Positions 10,494-21,277 of a DNA stretch of 64,000 nt are shown here, one piece after another. The notes beneath the pieces were generated by a model. That model ran no database searches, was not told the DNA's origin, and was given only the letters and a program-made list of their open reading frames with translations. The translations under genes and the position numbers were made by a program. This DNA is from Syngnathus acus (lineage: Eukaryota; Chordata; Actinopteri; Syngnathiformes; Syngnathidae): positions 1,603,001 through 1,667,000 of the forward strand of contig NC_051096.1 in assembly GCF_901709675.1 (NCBI RefSeq), in the 5' to 3' direction. Numbering within the stretch: the first letter of the stretch is position 1; the number at the start of each line of letters is the position of its first letter.

Positions 10494-11462
10494 CCCCCAC
10501 TTGTACTCAGAATGCACAAATTCCTCTGTTGGCTCACAAAAGTACTGTGATAATTTGCTTACTACAAAGCATAAGTCTGGACGTGTACATGTTGTTAAAT
10601 ATATGAGGCTGCCAACTGCCTCTCTATACATTTTGGCATCATCCATCTTAACAGCATCATCAGTATAACACAATTTTTGGTCACAAGGAGTTTCTCTTGG
10701 CTTGCAGTTTTCCATTTTGAATTTTTCCAAAATCTTGTGTACATGTGTTTCCTGTGACATTTTCACACATCCATCAGATATTTTGAAATCGATACCCAGA
10801 AAATGCTTGAGCTGACCTAGATCTTTCATCTTGAATTTTCCTGAAAGCATCATTTTGACATCCTTAATTATTTTCTCATTCCTGGCTGAAATGATCAAAT
10901 CATCTACCCAGATTATCAAAATCACCTTTCCTTGTCCGGTCTCCTTTGCATAGACACAGTTGTCTGCTGGGTTTTGTGTGAAACTATTTTCCGTTAGGCA
11001 TTCGTGTAGAACCCTATTCCAGTTACGGCCAAATTGTTTTAGACTGTACAAAGATTTTTCCAGCTTCCACACAAGACTTTCCCCTTCTTCACAGCCTTCT
11101 GGTTGATCTGTGTAGATCTCGTAATCAGTTGGGGCGTGTAAGTAAGCCGTTTTTACATCCTTTTGATGGATTAGCATATCCTCCTGGACTGCTTTCTGTA
11201 TCATTACTCTCACACTGGTTAAATTTGCTGTTGGGGAGAATGTTTCACCATAATCTATCCTCAGCTTTTGACTGTAACATTTTGCCACAAATCTTGCTTT
11301 GAATTTGTCTTTACCTTCCATGTCAGTCTTTACAGCATAGACCCATTTACCCCCCACTGTTTTTGTGCCCTTCGGCAGAGTAGTTAGAGTAAATGTGTTG
11401 TTTTCTTTTAATGATTGTATTTCTTCATCCATAGCTTTAACCCATTGTTTCGAGTTAGCTGA
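10488..11462 (-). pseudogene. Ty1/copia reverse transcriptase domain (broken pol)
   Basis: A long minus frame (about 325 copia-derived residues within 10488-11462) carries the copia RT hallmarks: KQWVKAM entry, GGKWVYAVK, ARFVAK, ETFSPTA, DVKTAYLHA, WKLEKSLYSLKQ, and the catalytic box IIWVDDLII. Then follow LGQLKHFLGIDF and GSLIYLTTCTRPDLCFVVSKLSQYF. In copia elements this copies genomic RNA into cDNA. After the last motif the frame runs within about 15 codons into the polypurine tract and LTR, so the whole RNase H domain has been deleted. The upstream end is cut by a LINE insertion at about 11462. The element continues at 12320-13790 and 15215-15830. Confidence 0.9.
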
Positions 11463-12320
11463 CGTGAAGTTTGCGGATGACACCACCATGGTGGGGCTCA
11501 TCTCAAAGGGGGATGAGTCTGCCGACAGGGACAAAGTGGTGCAGCTATCGGAGTGGTGCGGAGAGAACAATCTGCTCCTAAACACGGCTAAAACCCAAGA
11601 ACTGGTCATTGATATTAGGAGGAAAAATAAAACGGACATTCCACCAGTTATCATCAACGGGGTCTGTGTGGAGAGGGTGTCCTCCTTCCGTTACCTGGGA
11701 GTCCACATCGAGGAGGACTTCACCTGGAGCGTGAACACCTCTGAGCTGCTAAAAAAGGCCCAGCAGAGACTCTACTTCCTAAGGGTGCTTAGGAGGTACA
11801 GCATTACACAAAGACTGCTGGTGTCCTTCTATCGCTGCTCCATAGAAAGCACTTTAACGTACTGTATATGTGTTTGGTACTCCAGCTGCACTGCAGCTCA
11901 GAGGAAAAAGCCCCAAGGGGTCATCAACACAGCACAGAAGATCGTTGGCTGCCCTCTCCCCACACTGGAAGACCTACACAGTCTCAAAAAAACACAGAAC
12001 ATTCTGAAGGACACTTCCCACCCTGGCCACTCCCTTTTCGAACTGTTGCCATCAGGCAGACGCTACAGATCAATTAGGTCAAGGGCTAGCAGATTCGCCA
12101 ACAGTTTTTACCCTACAGCGGTAGTCAAATTAAATGCCGCTAAAAAAAATGATTATGTCTGTGTATGTTCTTCTGTGGATTTTTAGCTTGTATTTTTTTA
12201 TCTTTTTATTCTATTCATTCTATTTATTTTTTATTTTATGCACTGATCGGTTGGCACTTTTTAAATTTCCTTGTACATGTGTGACAATGACAATAAAGAT
12301 CTATTCTATTCTATTCTCAT
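11463..12320 (+). mobile_element. 5'-truncated non-LTR retrotransposon (LINE), C-terminal RT
   Basis: A plus frame from about 11463 to 12126 encodes the end of a LINE reverse transcriptase. It has the FADD catalytic box (VKFADDTT), then LLLNTAKTQE, SFRYLGVHI, WSVNTSELLKKAQQRLYFLR, SFYRCSIESTLTYCI and the terminal LFELLPSGRRYRSIRSRASRFANSF. This combination is typical of the L2/Rex/CR1-like group of fish. A 3' UTR with CAATAAAG and a TCTATTCTATTCTATTC tail ends at about 12320. It lies in the opposite orientation to the copia element it split, between that element's integrase linker and RT. Confidence 0.88.
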
Positions 12321-13790
12321 TGCTTCTGTGTATGTGTATGGGATACCACACATTGCTGTAGCAGTAATCAATTGTGAGAATAATCTCATCACTATCATCG
12401 CTGTCTGTTAGGAAATCTTTTAAGTGACTTAGCTTACTCCTCTCTCTTACAGGATATCTCCCACTGACAGGTTCACTACTTGTCACTTCTTGATCATATA
12501 TATCAGATGTACCACCTTGTGGATTTTTGTCTTTTACACTTGACTCCTGAGACTTCTCCCTGTTCTCGTTAGCCTCTTGTGTACGTCCGTCCTCCCAAGG
12601 GTGTCTCCATCTGCCCTCATCGTTTGGTTCTATGGTAACCCTCTGTGTCTGTTTCTCCGCATTTTCTTTGTACATAAATTTGACAAGTCTGTTTCTGAAC
12701 CTTCTCAGTGTCTGGGTGGTAAACCAAGTATGCAGGGCTGTTTTTGTCACAGCCTACAAAAAGACCTATGTCACACCTTGAGTCGAGTTTGGCCTTGTTT
12801 TGTTTGTATGTGTAACACTCAGACCCATATTTTTGCATTTTGGACAAGTCTGGTATTTTACCTGTTAACATCTGTTAAGGGGTTTTCCCTGTACGCTTGC
12901 TAAAACATCTGTCTCTCACTATGGCTGCTGTTTGGACTGCATAGTTCCATAGACATTTAGGTAGATTACGTTCAACTAGCATGCATCTGCCTATCTCAAA
13001 AAGTATACGCCAGCCCCTTTCAGCAGTCACCGTTTTGGTGGGGTGAGTATGGCGCTGATGTCTCATGTCTGATACAGTTCTTCCTCAACAGAGTTTGAAA
13101 CCCTCTGCACATGAATTCTGTACCTTTGTCTGACCTTATACACTTTATTGTCTCATAAGGTGCTGTATAGTCTAAAAACTTTTCAGTTACCTGCACAGTA
13201 TGATTTTTTTGCTTTAAGAAAGTATACTAACACTGCGTTTGAATAGTCATCTGTGAATGACTGCACATATTTGTAACCATCAATAGAATCATTAGTAATT
13301 GGACCTACTAGGTCTGTATGCACCATTTGTAAAGGAGACTCCGCTCTTGCATCAGGGTTTAAAGTATTTACCTTAATTTTCATACCATTCACCACATTCT
13401 GTAGTTTGAGCACATCCTCGTAGTTGCAGTGGCCTAATATTTCGTGCCATGTCTGCATGTCATGACAAGTATTACATTGGTCAACATCATCACTCTCAGT
13501 GTGTAGATAATACAACTTGCCGTATACATAGATGTTGAATTTTGTACCGCCTTTATATATCAGCACGCTCTGTCCTTGCTTGAAAATGACTGTTGCTCCA
13601 CAGGCAGTGGCTGACTTGACCGAAAAGATGTCTTGCGGGTAGGAGGGTATGAACAACGCATCCCTCAGTGTTGCCCTGCACGGTCGTCCTGTGTTGTCCA
13701 CCAGGATCACCTCTGCAATCCCCTTACGCTGAGCAACACCTCTGCACAAGTTACCGTCTGCTAGCTCAACACAGTGCGTATCCGGTGTCA
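12321..13790 (-). pseudogene. Ty1/copia integrase and pre-integrase region (broken)
   Basis: Three shifted minus frames follow each other. Frame 13183-13848 (real part up to about 13790) has the region downstream of protease, the GAG-pre-integrase motif TWHEILGHCNYEDVLKLQ, and the integrase start HTDLVGPI ... YKYVQSFTDDYSN. Frame 12875-13066 has TAERGWRILFEIGRCML and WNYAVQTAA. Frame 12617-12871 and 12301-12750 have FVGCDKNSPAYLVYHPDTEKV and the basic linker GRYPVRERSKLSHLKDFL that precedes copia RT. Integrase would insert the cDNA. The frames are disrupted by several shifts and internal deletions, so no product is expected. Confidence 0.88.
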
Positions 13791-14747
13791 AGTGGCATGG
13801 TGGTACAAGATGTTGTAAAATTGGGTATCGAATTTGGCCCAGGCACATTGGCTATCCCAAAACATGCAGTAGTTCAAAAATTTCATCAGGAGATGGTGTT
13901 AAAGCTTGACATAGGGGTGACCTGATGGAAACTAACAAATCTAATAAATTAAATTGTTAGCAACTGGGAGGACACGACCTGTTCAAACACGTAGCAACAC
14001 ACAATTTTGGAATATGAGTTTGCCATGCCTTAATTTTAAGCTATAACAGCTAGAGCAATATCAATATATATGTTAAAGTTAGAAGAACCCATTATTATGG
14101 CTAAGTATGATTATGTGTTAAGATTGATCTTTACTAGACAAGATATATGTTATTAATGTTTTATCCAGCCTGTATTTAACATTGGTGTTCCATCCATACC
14201 TGAATGTATTAAGTTGAGAGGAGACATCAAGCCCGAATAGTTTTTTCTTTTTTTAAAGACAGAGAGCATTCTGTCTGACATTGGATGAAGCAAAATTATG
14301 AAATAAAGACATTTCAATCCCAAAGTCAGGAAAACTAGTTGATTGGCTGTGTCAAGACTATACAAGTATTTGCACAGGAAAATATGAGAGATTAAGTTAT
14401 ATGAAGTTGAGACAACGAGAATTTTGATTAATCTATTGGTAGTTATTTTGTTGATCCTTTTTTTCTTTTGGGGGAAGTGAGTGGGTTATCAGAATCCTTG
14501 AGAGAGGAAAAACAGGACACAGCTGACTCGAAAAAGGGAACTGTCGGCAGCCTTGACTGAGACATCTGAGGCCAGCTGACTTAGAGGAAGCGGAACATTT
14601 TCTTTTTCTTCAAAATTTCAAACATTTTTGCTGTAAACAATCAGGAGATTATTGGAAAGTGACTGAAGAAGATTTGCCAGCAAAAAAAAAAAAGTTGTGG
14701 AGGCAGTCCAATTGCCACAAAAAAAGCTATATGCACGTGTCCAGCAC

Positions 14748-14775
14748 ACACACACACACACACACACGCGCACGC

Positions 14776-14858
<83 letters not shown>
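14748..14858. repeat. (CA)n microsatellite
   Basis: About 110 bp of CA dinucleotide with a few CG interruptions near 14766-14778. The long CVCV or HTHT frames across it are artefacts of the repeat. Confidence 0.97.
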
Positions 14859-14859
<1 letters not shown>

Positions 14860-14886
14860 GACTGATGAGATGTCAAAAGGAAACGA

Positions 14887-15177
14887 GTGGCAGACAGGCC
14901 CTCAGAAGCAGACACTGCAAAAAGAGACGAATCAAGAAAGGATGGAGACCTGAAAGCCCATAGGGGCTTCATCCCTAGGAGGAGTTACCGACGCCGAGGA
15001 AGAACGCCCGGCGACGCACAAGCAGGAGAAGTCACTCCTACAGTGCTGGAAAGACTGTTGGAGGTTGTGAACAGACATGCAGGAGGCGTGAGAGTCATAA
15101 CCGACAGCCGTTATGGTGAGGAAGCCCTCAAAGACGTTCTGGCCATTTGGGAAGAACATGGCTACGGGGTTGTCTAG
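14887..15177 (+). CDS. Unrecognised 96-codon open frame
   Basis: An ATG-to-TAG frame directly after the CA repeat. It encodes a basic N-terminal half (SYRRRGRTPG) and a more ordinary globular C-terminal half (LERLLEVVNRHAGGVRVITDSRYG, ending GYGVV). The VITDSRYGEEALK phrase faintly recalls the first strand of RNase H folds, but the fit is too short to name. It lies in the unexplained segment inserted in the copia element and may be a relic of another transposon. No promoter, intron or conserved partner is visible. Confidence 0.25.
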   Translation: MADRPSEADTAKRDESRKDGDLKAHRGFIPRRSYRRRGRTPGDAQAGEVTPTVLERLLEVVNRHAGGVRVITDSRYGEEALKDVLAIWEEHGYGVV

Positions 15178-15214
15178 GAAGACCGGGTGGGCCGCTGGTT
15201 AAGAATCAAGGTTC

Positions 15215-15830
15215 ATCGATACTTGAATGAGTCATCAAAACCTTTAAATTTGGATATATCCGTGACAATATGGGAAGTTGCTCCAGCTTCGACCATCATC
15301 CCTTACTTCGTGATGATGCGCGCTGGGTGCTGGTCTCTCCCGATGTCCGTGTCCTTGATCCTAAAGGCGTAGTCCGCTGCTTCCCATCCTGATCTGTTGC
15401 CGCTCTCATCTGCGACTTTCCTTGCGCCATCTTGGTTCTCCTTACGTCTACATGTGGTGTTGTTGTGGGTGTCTTTCTTGCAATGGCCGCACCAAGTCTT
15501 TCGTCGACATGCTTTCGCCCGGTGACCCTTCATTCCACACTTGAAACATGTTGTGTTGATATCTTCATTTCTCCTGTCCCATGCACTTGGCTCTGCGGGT
15601 CCCCGCCCGGCTCATGAAGTAGTGTGCATCACATTGTCGCTGGTCTCTGCTGTAGTTAGGATCTCTGTAGCTTCATAACTACGCAACTTTGTTTTCAATT
15701 CGACAAACATTATCGTCTCTTCATGGTGTGCTATGTTTATTGCAAACGGTTTGAATTGTTCAGGCAAATCCATCGTCTTCTGTTGCTACGGCCCCGAGAC
15801 GGAGTCCTCCTCCGCTGCCACCATGTTTAA
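15215..15830 (-). pseudogene. Ty1/copia gag C-terminus, zinc knuckle and protease start (broken)
   Basis: On the minus strand, from right to left, come the gag core end (LPEQFKPFAINIAH, LKTKLRSYE), a stop near 15613, then a CCHC knuckle CFKCGMKGHRAKAC (C-x2-C-x4-H-x4-C), a second Cys/His cluster, and the aspartic protease signature VEAGATSHIVTD (DSGAT-type, with Asp/Ser changed to Glu/Ala). The knuckle binds genomic RNA and the protease would mature Gag. The change at the catalytic Asp and the stop codon mark it as dead. It is the direct upstream continuation of 12321-13790 once the foreign 1.4 kb is ignored. Confidence 0.85.
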
Positions 15831-15833
15831 AGT

Positions 15834-16010
15834 ATGGTGTTATCAGAAACAAGGCACACACTCTGGTCTCAATTCAACCTGTACACTACGTTGACTTTGC
15901 TCCAGAAATCGAGCAGAGAGATGGTACCGGACTACATCATCAGGGCGGAGGCCAACATTACGGCGTTGCGGAACGCAGATGAGACGTTCGCCAGCTTACG
16001 GGGCTGGCTG
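15834..16010 (+). pseudogene. Ty1/copia gag N-terminal part, inverted relative to the rest
   Basis: The plus frame contains LWSQFNLYTTLTLLQKSSREMVPDYIIRAE and ITALRNADET. I recognise this as the portion of the same copia Gag that should precede the LPEQFKPF stretch, which here lies on the opposite strand at 15700-15790. The two halves are thus head to head around 15830, implying a local inversion. Confidence 0.65.
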
Positions 16011-16099
16011 TCCAACCGCGTAAGTGCCATGGTATCTGGATGGGCCTAGAGGATGGCGGTCGTGAACCTTGCCCACTGTGTGGTCAACCGATTCACATG

Positions 16100-16862
16100 T
16101 TTGCTCCGGGGAAATCTGTTCGTTACCTTGGGGTCGGTGTAGTGCCGTGGCTGGGAATTGTCTCTCCAGATTTGGAAATCCAAGTGTCGGAGGGGATTAA
16201 GAGGATATCACAGTTGCACACCTGTACTTCCTGCGGAAACTCAGGCGAGCAAGTGCTCCTCCAGCCGTCATGACTACATTCTACCGTGGCACCATTGAGA
16301 GCATCCTCTCCAGTTGTATCGCTGTGTGGGGTGGTAGCTGCACTGAATACAAAATGAAGGCCCTGCAGCGCATAGTGAACACGGCTGGTAAGATTATTGG
16401 TGCTTCACTCCCACATTTACACCTCCCATCTCACCCGCAAGGCGACCACGATTGTGATTTGTTTGATCTTCTGCCCTCTGGGAAGAGGTACAGGAGCCTG
16501 CGCTCCCGCACCACCAGACTCACCAACAGCTTCATACTCCAGGCTGTTAGAATCCTGAACTCTCTCCCCCATCCTGCGTAACGTTCAGTACTTTTGCGCT
16601 ATATTCTGACTGTCTGCTGTATGCACACTTGTTCCATTTTTGCTTCTCTTATTTATTATGTTATTTGTTTATTTATTATTTATTCATCGCTCTTATTTAT
16701 TCATTGTTTGTGCCTTCTTGTTTTTACTTTCTGTGTTGTTTACTTGTATGTATATTGTGTACTATGTCTTGTCACCATGGGATAGTGGGAAACGTAATTT
16801 CGATCTCTTTGTGTGTCTTGACGTGAAGAAATTGACAATAAAGGAGACTTTGACTTTGACTT
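16100..16862 (+). mobile_element. 5'-truncated LINE 3' end
   Basis: The shifted plus frames encode the end of a LINE RT: VRYLGVGV, MTTFYRGTIESILSSCIAVWGG, LQRIVNTAGKIIG, and the terminal LFDLLPSGKRYRSLRSRTTRLTNSF. After a T-rich 3' UTR it ends in GACAATAAAGGAGACTTTGACTTTGACTTT, the tail repeat of this family. It is the same broad group as the copy at 11463-12320, but a different subfamily. Confidence 0.82.
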
Positions 16863-16869
16863 TTGATAT

Positions 16870-17095
16870 GTCTAGAGTGAGGTTTTTCTCCCGCAACAGT
16901 CTCTCCGTCATCCCTGCGGTGTAGCCACGACACACAAGCCGATCCCGAATGAGGGAGTCTCTCAAAGTTGCATGTTTTCGCCAACAGTCTCAGTTCCGTG
17001 AGATAAGTGTCTATATTTTCGCCGATGCCCTGACTTCTAGTGAAGAAACGGTAGCGTTCCACAATCTCATTCACGACGGTGTTACAGTGATCATC
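16870..17095 (-). pseudogene. Ty3/gypsy gag fragment, frameshifted
   Basis: Two minus frames overlap. One gives NEIVERYRFFTRSQGIGENIDTYLTELRLLAKTCNF, the other RDSLIRDRLVCRG ... MTERLLREKNLTLD. Both are the standard Gag (capsid) core of vertebrate gypsy elements, and they need one frameshift to join. It abuts, head to head, the pol fragment on the plus strand at 17101. Confidence 0.85.
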
Positions 17096-17100
17096 AAACT

Positions 17101-18184
17101 TTGTAATTTCAGATAGACTGTGGGGCTACATGCAATGTTATTCCAATTGACCTGTTGAACCCTGACATTAAGCTGGAGCATACTACCACAGTGCTAGTTA
17201 TGTATAACAAAAATAAGGTGAGGCCATTGGGGAAATGTAAAATCAAAATTAGAAATCCATGAAATCACAGACAATATCGCTTGGAGTTTCAAGTGGTAAA
17301 TACAGAGGGTGCAGTGCCACTCCTGGGCAGGAGTGCCAGTGAGGCAATGAAGCTGATCAGAGTGCACCATGAGAATATCGTGGCTATAGATGAGATAGTC
17401 ACGACAGGGAAAATCGCAACAGAAAAGTGGACAATGGAACAAATTAAAACAAGCTATGCCGACGTGTTCACTGGAGATGGATGTCTGGAAGGAAAATATA
17501 AAATGGAGATAGACAGCAACATGAAGCCTGTACAGCTGCCAAAGCGACGGGTCCCTGTTGCACTGATGAAACCGTTGAAGGAGGAGCTCACAGACCTGCA
17601 ACGCAAAGGAATAATCACCTCTGTTGACTGCAGCACGGACTGGATCAGCGCTATGGTGGTGGTACAGAAACAGAATGGCCAGCCAAGAGTCTGTATTGAT
17701 CCTAAACCATTAAACAGAGCATTGAAGCGCAGCCACTTCCCACTTCCAACCATTGAGGACATCTTACCCGACTTATTGAGAGCCAAAGTGTTCACAGTGT
17801 GTGACGTCAAGAGTGGAATCTGGCATGTACAGCTGCAGGAGGAGTCCAGCTATTTAACGTTTGCCACTCCCTTTGGACGTTACAGATGGCTGAGGATGCC
17901 GATGGGAATAAGTTCAGTCCCGGAAATATTTCAGCGAAAGCTCACACAGGCCTTGGACAATATGCCGAGTCTGTACATTGTACAAGTCGTTAGAAACCAT
18001 TGTTAAAAAAAAACTACTGAGTGCACCGAAAAGACTGCAGGGCATGATGTTGCGCATTCAGAGGTACGACGTGGACGTTGTGGACGTGCTGGGGAGAGAC
18101 GTGCTATTGGCTGACACACTCAGCAGAGCCTATCTTCCAGAAAGCCTGCCTGTGGAGGATGAATTGGAGACTGTCAATATGTAG
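17101..18184 (+). pseudogene. Ty3/gypsy pol fragment: protease, RT N-half, RNase H tail
   Basis: The plus frame starts with the aspartic protease motif (QIDCGATCNVI, catalytic Asp present, Ser to Cys). After a stop near 17260 it continues with the RT approach (YADVFTGDGCLEG, KRRVPVALMKPLKEEL) and the RT palm (VCIDPKPLNRALKR, CDVKSGIWHVQL, FGRYRWLRMPMGIS). At about 17985 it jumps to the end of RNase H (KKKLLSAPKRLQGMMLRIQRYDVDVV ... LADTLSRAYLPES). The DD catalytic box of RT and most of RNase H are deleted. Confidence 0.9.
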
Positions 18185-18239
18185 GCATTCTCTTGGCATA
18201 GGATGAGGTGTGAAGTGGGCCTCAGTTGAGCGACAGTGG

Positions 18240-18620
18240 GGCTGACGTCAAACACCATGGTCACTATGGGAGACGAATGCCTCGAAGGAAGCGCGGGCAA
18301 GTGTTTGACGGTCGAACTCCAATGTTCCCCACAGGAGAGCTTTACCGATGAGGTGCGTGATAGCATAGCCCACCTTTGCTTCGCAGATGGCCATTTTTTC
18401 GGAGTCAAGGCGTGCAGATGCAGCTGACCCGGATGGATGAGTGGGGGGGCAGACATAGTGCCTCCGCCGGCTTGCAGGGCCTGCTGGAGCAGCTGAGAGA
18501 GGCTCTGGTGGACCTGAGCCGAAAGTTCCTCCAGCTGCGCCATGGTGCACTCCAGTCGCTCCCTGGAGAGCAGAGGAGAAAGGGGGGAAAAAAATACTAG
18601 TGCGCGCCGGTCGTGAAGTC
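18240..18620 (-). pseudogene. Ty3/gypsy (sushi-type) gag fragment, frameshifted
   Basis: Minus frames give AQLEELSAQVHQSLSQLLQQAL, then SEKMAICEAKVGYAITHLIGKALLWGTLEFDRQT ... ASFEAF. This resembles the capsid of sushi-like gypsy elements (the AKVG..I..L.GKA..WG pattern). Two frames are needed, and neither knuckle nor protease follows. It is a relic. Confidence 0.65.
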
Positions 18621-19866
18621 ATCAGATGATGGCTTCAGGAGAATAGCAACCTCCCTGTCTTAGGCACCTACAGAAATGGAAACGCCACAAAACATTTGAC
18701 GATGCAACGGGTTGACCTGACCCTCACTCAGCTCGGTTCCGGTTGAAGCCATCTTGTGCCCAAGGTGGCATTTCTGCTACAGCAGTTGGTGAGAAGATAC
18801 CAAATGCACTGTGGCATGTCTGAGTCACCCAGAGAACTAATTGTGCTAAAATCTAGCAGCTAGATAGTCTGCTGGCTACATACCGAGGCATGTCGGCTCT
18901 TTTCACCCACACCGCACCAACCCTAACCACAACCCTAACCCAAGCCTAACTCTAACCATACCATTAACCTCTGGCCTTAGGTGTGGTCAGTCGAGTGACC
19001 CGTTGTCCAAAACGGGACAACGTCAAAGATGGAATGTCCCGACACGTGTGTGGGGAGAGCTGATGGCAAGAATGTAGTTGATCAAGAAATGCCCTAATTG
19101 AGGAACAAGGAATAAATAAAAAAGACAATGACACAAGCAATTAGCTACTTAGAATAACTCAACTGGAGCTTGTGCTGTGAACCGAAGTGTATGCCTTCAT
19201 GCAGTATTTCCTTCTTCAAGTTCCCCACTGAAGGCCTTGCTTCTACAACGCAATATTTTCGTATTATGGGAGCGCAACCACGGCAGCTGTCAAATGCCAT
19301 ATAAAAGGCCTTCTCGACAAGGCAACTTGAACACCGAGGCATTTCACGAGAAGTTGAGCTCCCCTCATTTGTACGGCTGCAGTCGAGTCGAGGAACTCGC
19401 TAGCCAAGTGCCCCTGTGGCAAAGCAAAGTGAAGGGGTCGTAAAGAGCATTTGTCCGTAAAGCTAATTTGAGACAGTCTCCAGTAGACCTGATGTTTGAC
19501 ATGCTTTTGGGTACCCTCGCAGTGTTCCCGGAGCCTGCCGAGGCAAGGCGAGTTGAGGAGAGGCCGTCCATTCAACACTTGAGGACACGTCTGGATCCAA
19601 ATGGAAGCTTTGGACTGGATGTGTGACCGCCTGACCGTCCATTTGAGAAGCTTGTGCGCAGTCCTCGCCAGGTGACAGTGCTAGATATTGTCCCAGTTCT
19701 TCATCTTTAATGCACGCTATGGTAATTGCCAGGGGGCTGCCAGTTGAACTATTTCTTGTATGCTGTGAAGCCTTTTTGATTGCAGAAGAAGGTCTATCCC
19801 CCACCTCCAAGGTTCCTATTCTTGTACTATTCTTGGCCATCATCCTGGAAGGGGGCGACTGCCTAA
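18621..19866. other. Unassigned DNA with a short telomere-like run
   Basis: No exon or transposon domain is recognised. At 18910-18970 there are degenerate CCCTAA units (ACCCTAACCACAACCCTAACCC). Several 60-160-codon frames here lack known domains or splice context. Confidence 0.45.
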
Positions 19867-20224
19867 TGTCACGATCCGTCTCCATTCGTTTCCTTGTTTT
19901 AATGTTGCAATGGTTTCTTTTCGCGTCGCCCCTCCTCTCCTGTGTCACCTCAATCAATCTATGTAATCGCCGTCACCTGTCTCTCGTTACTTGTCATGTA
20001 TTTAAGTCCTGTCTGCGTGTCACCCCCCGTCGGATTGTTCTTGTTTTTCTAGTCGTTTGTCTGTCCTCGTCTTTTTTCTCGTTTCGTCTTTCTTGTTTTT
20101 GTCTTGTCTTTCTGTTCAGTTATTCTCGTCCCTAGTCGAGCCTCTATAGTCTGACTTTTGAGTTCCCTCAATAAACCCTGGTCCAAGCTGCATTTGGTCG
20201 CCCAGCTCCATTCATTCCATGACA
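19867..20224 (+). mobile_element. Solo LTR, gypsy-like, 358 bp
   Basis: Starts TGTCACGATCC and ends CCATGACA, so TGTCA...TGACA inverted termini. It contains a pyrimidine-rich R/U5-like stretch and CAATAAACC near 20171. The right third (ATGGAGC..GGGCGACCAAATGCAGC) is matched on the minus strand at 25559-25620. No internal retroviral or gypsy region abuts it. A target duplication is not exact (CCTAA versus CCTAG). Confidence 0.6.
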
Positions 20225-21277
20225 CCTAGCCTGTGTGATAATGTGTGACCTTACAGTCTTAACTGAGATCAACTTCTACGTATGAGCCAAGAGTGTCATA
20301 GAGAAGGGAAAGCCAGTGAAAGCAAAAGAAAAGTAAAAGTAGTGGGCATTAATTACTAATTGATGGATTGCAAAAGAATGTGCCTCGACCGGACCCGTGT
20401 CTTGATTCTGAATAATTATTCTTCTAAGATGAAGGAGTGGCTGTGAAAATACTGGGCCTCACCTCACGTGGGTTGAACGCCAGTTAAGGTTACGTGAGAG
20501 GTGATAAAACGTGGCGAAACCAAAAGCTCCACTCGGGCAGTGGATCTGACTGAGCGCGGTAAGTACTGAGAGGAGTCGAGTTCCTGTTGCAATCGCGCAA
20601 AAGATGTTTGAGCAGCGACATGGAAGATAGACATTGAATTTGAAGCCGTGTGTGTGTGTGGGGGGGGGGGGGTAAAGATTGTTATTAAGGCAGCATTAAG
20701 TGCATCAAGGCTTTGGTCCATGTGTTCTGACAAAACATCTCGAGTGCCAGGTATAGGCAGGCGCTTTTGCTGTGTGCTGTAACAGCGGACTTTGTTACAA
20801 AGGGCGTGAGCGGGGCGTCCGCTCGCGCTCCGGCTCCCTTCGGGGGCTTTGCTCCCGCTCGCCGCGCATCCCTAATTGGTGACAAGGCTAGACTGCACTG
20901 TCGACCACAGTGTTTTCCTTTGCGGCAAGGACGTTGACACAGCCGAAGCAAAGCCCTCTCTGGGTTCTGTCCTTCTGTAGAAAGACAAAGCCGGACAGGT
21001 CGGCTTTCAGCTCCATGTCTGGAAATTCCTCACTCTCAATCTCAATAGATTGGCACGCTTTCCAGGTGTTACGCAAGTTAAGAAAAAACTACGTCAGGTC
21101 CAAGGGCTCCCTAAGCCTATTGTGCCAATTTGCCACTGTTGTGCCAATTTGCAAGCTTTTGGTAAAGGAGCAAAGTCGACTGAAGTTCACCTTGTACCCA
21201 TTTCCCCATTTTATCATTTGTACAGCAAACAACAACTCCCTTTGCTTGGGCACTTCAGAAACCGGAAAAGCACAAGG
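20225..21277. other. Intergenic, upstream of the alanine-rich gene
   Basis: No coding exon is recognised. There is a (GT)n/(G)n tract at about 20646-20672 and a GC-rich patch at 20810-20865. The 100 bp before 21278 would hold the promoter of the alanine-rich gene; I see TTTTATCATTTG near 21209 as a weak TATA-like candidate only. Confidence 0.4.

Larger units (their letters stand above)
13791..15214. other. 1.4-kb segment of unknown origin inserted in the copia element
   Basis: The copia frame breaks inside the protease-to-pre-integrase linker at about 13790 and resumes at about 15215, so everything between is foreign to it. Apart from a CA microsatellite and one 96-codon frame (described separately), I see no terminal repeats, no clear target duplication and no known domain. 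The boundaries CAAGTGGCATGG (13786) and GATACTTG (15217-15224) share only a short inverted CAAGT. Confidence 0.55.

Noticed and set aside
14618-14972. CVCV and HTHT frames
   Set aside because: Produced by the CA microsatellite.
19463-20135. 164-codon minus and 141-codon plus frames
   Set aside because: They overlap the solo LTR or unassigned DNA, have no domain, and the plus one reads pyrimidine-rich LTR sequence.
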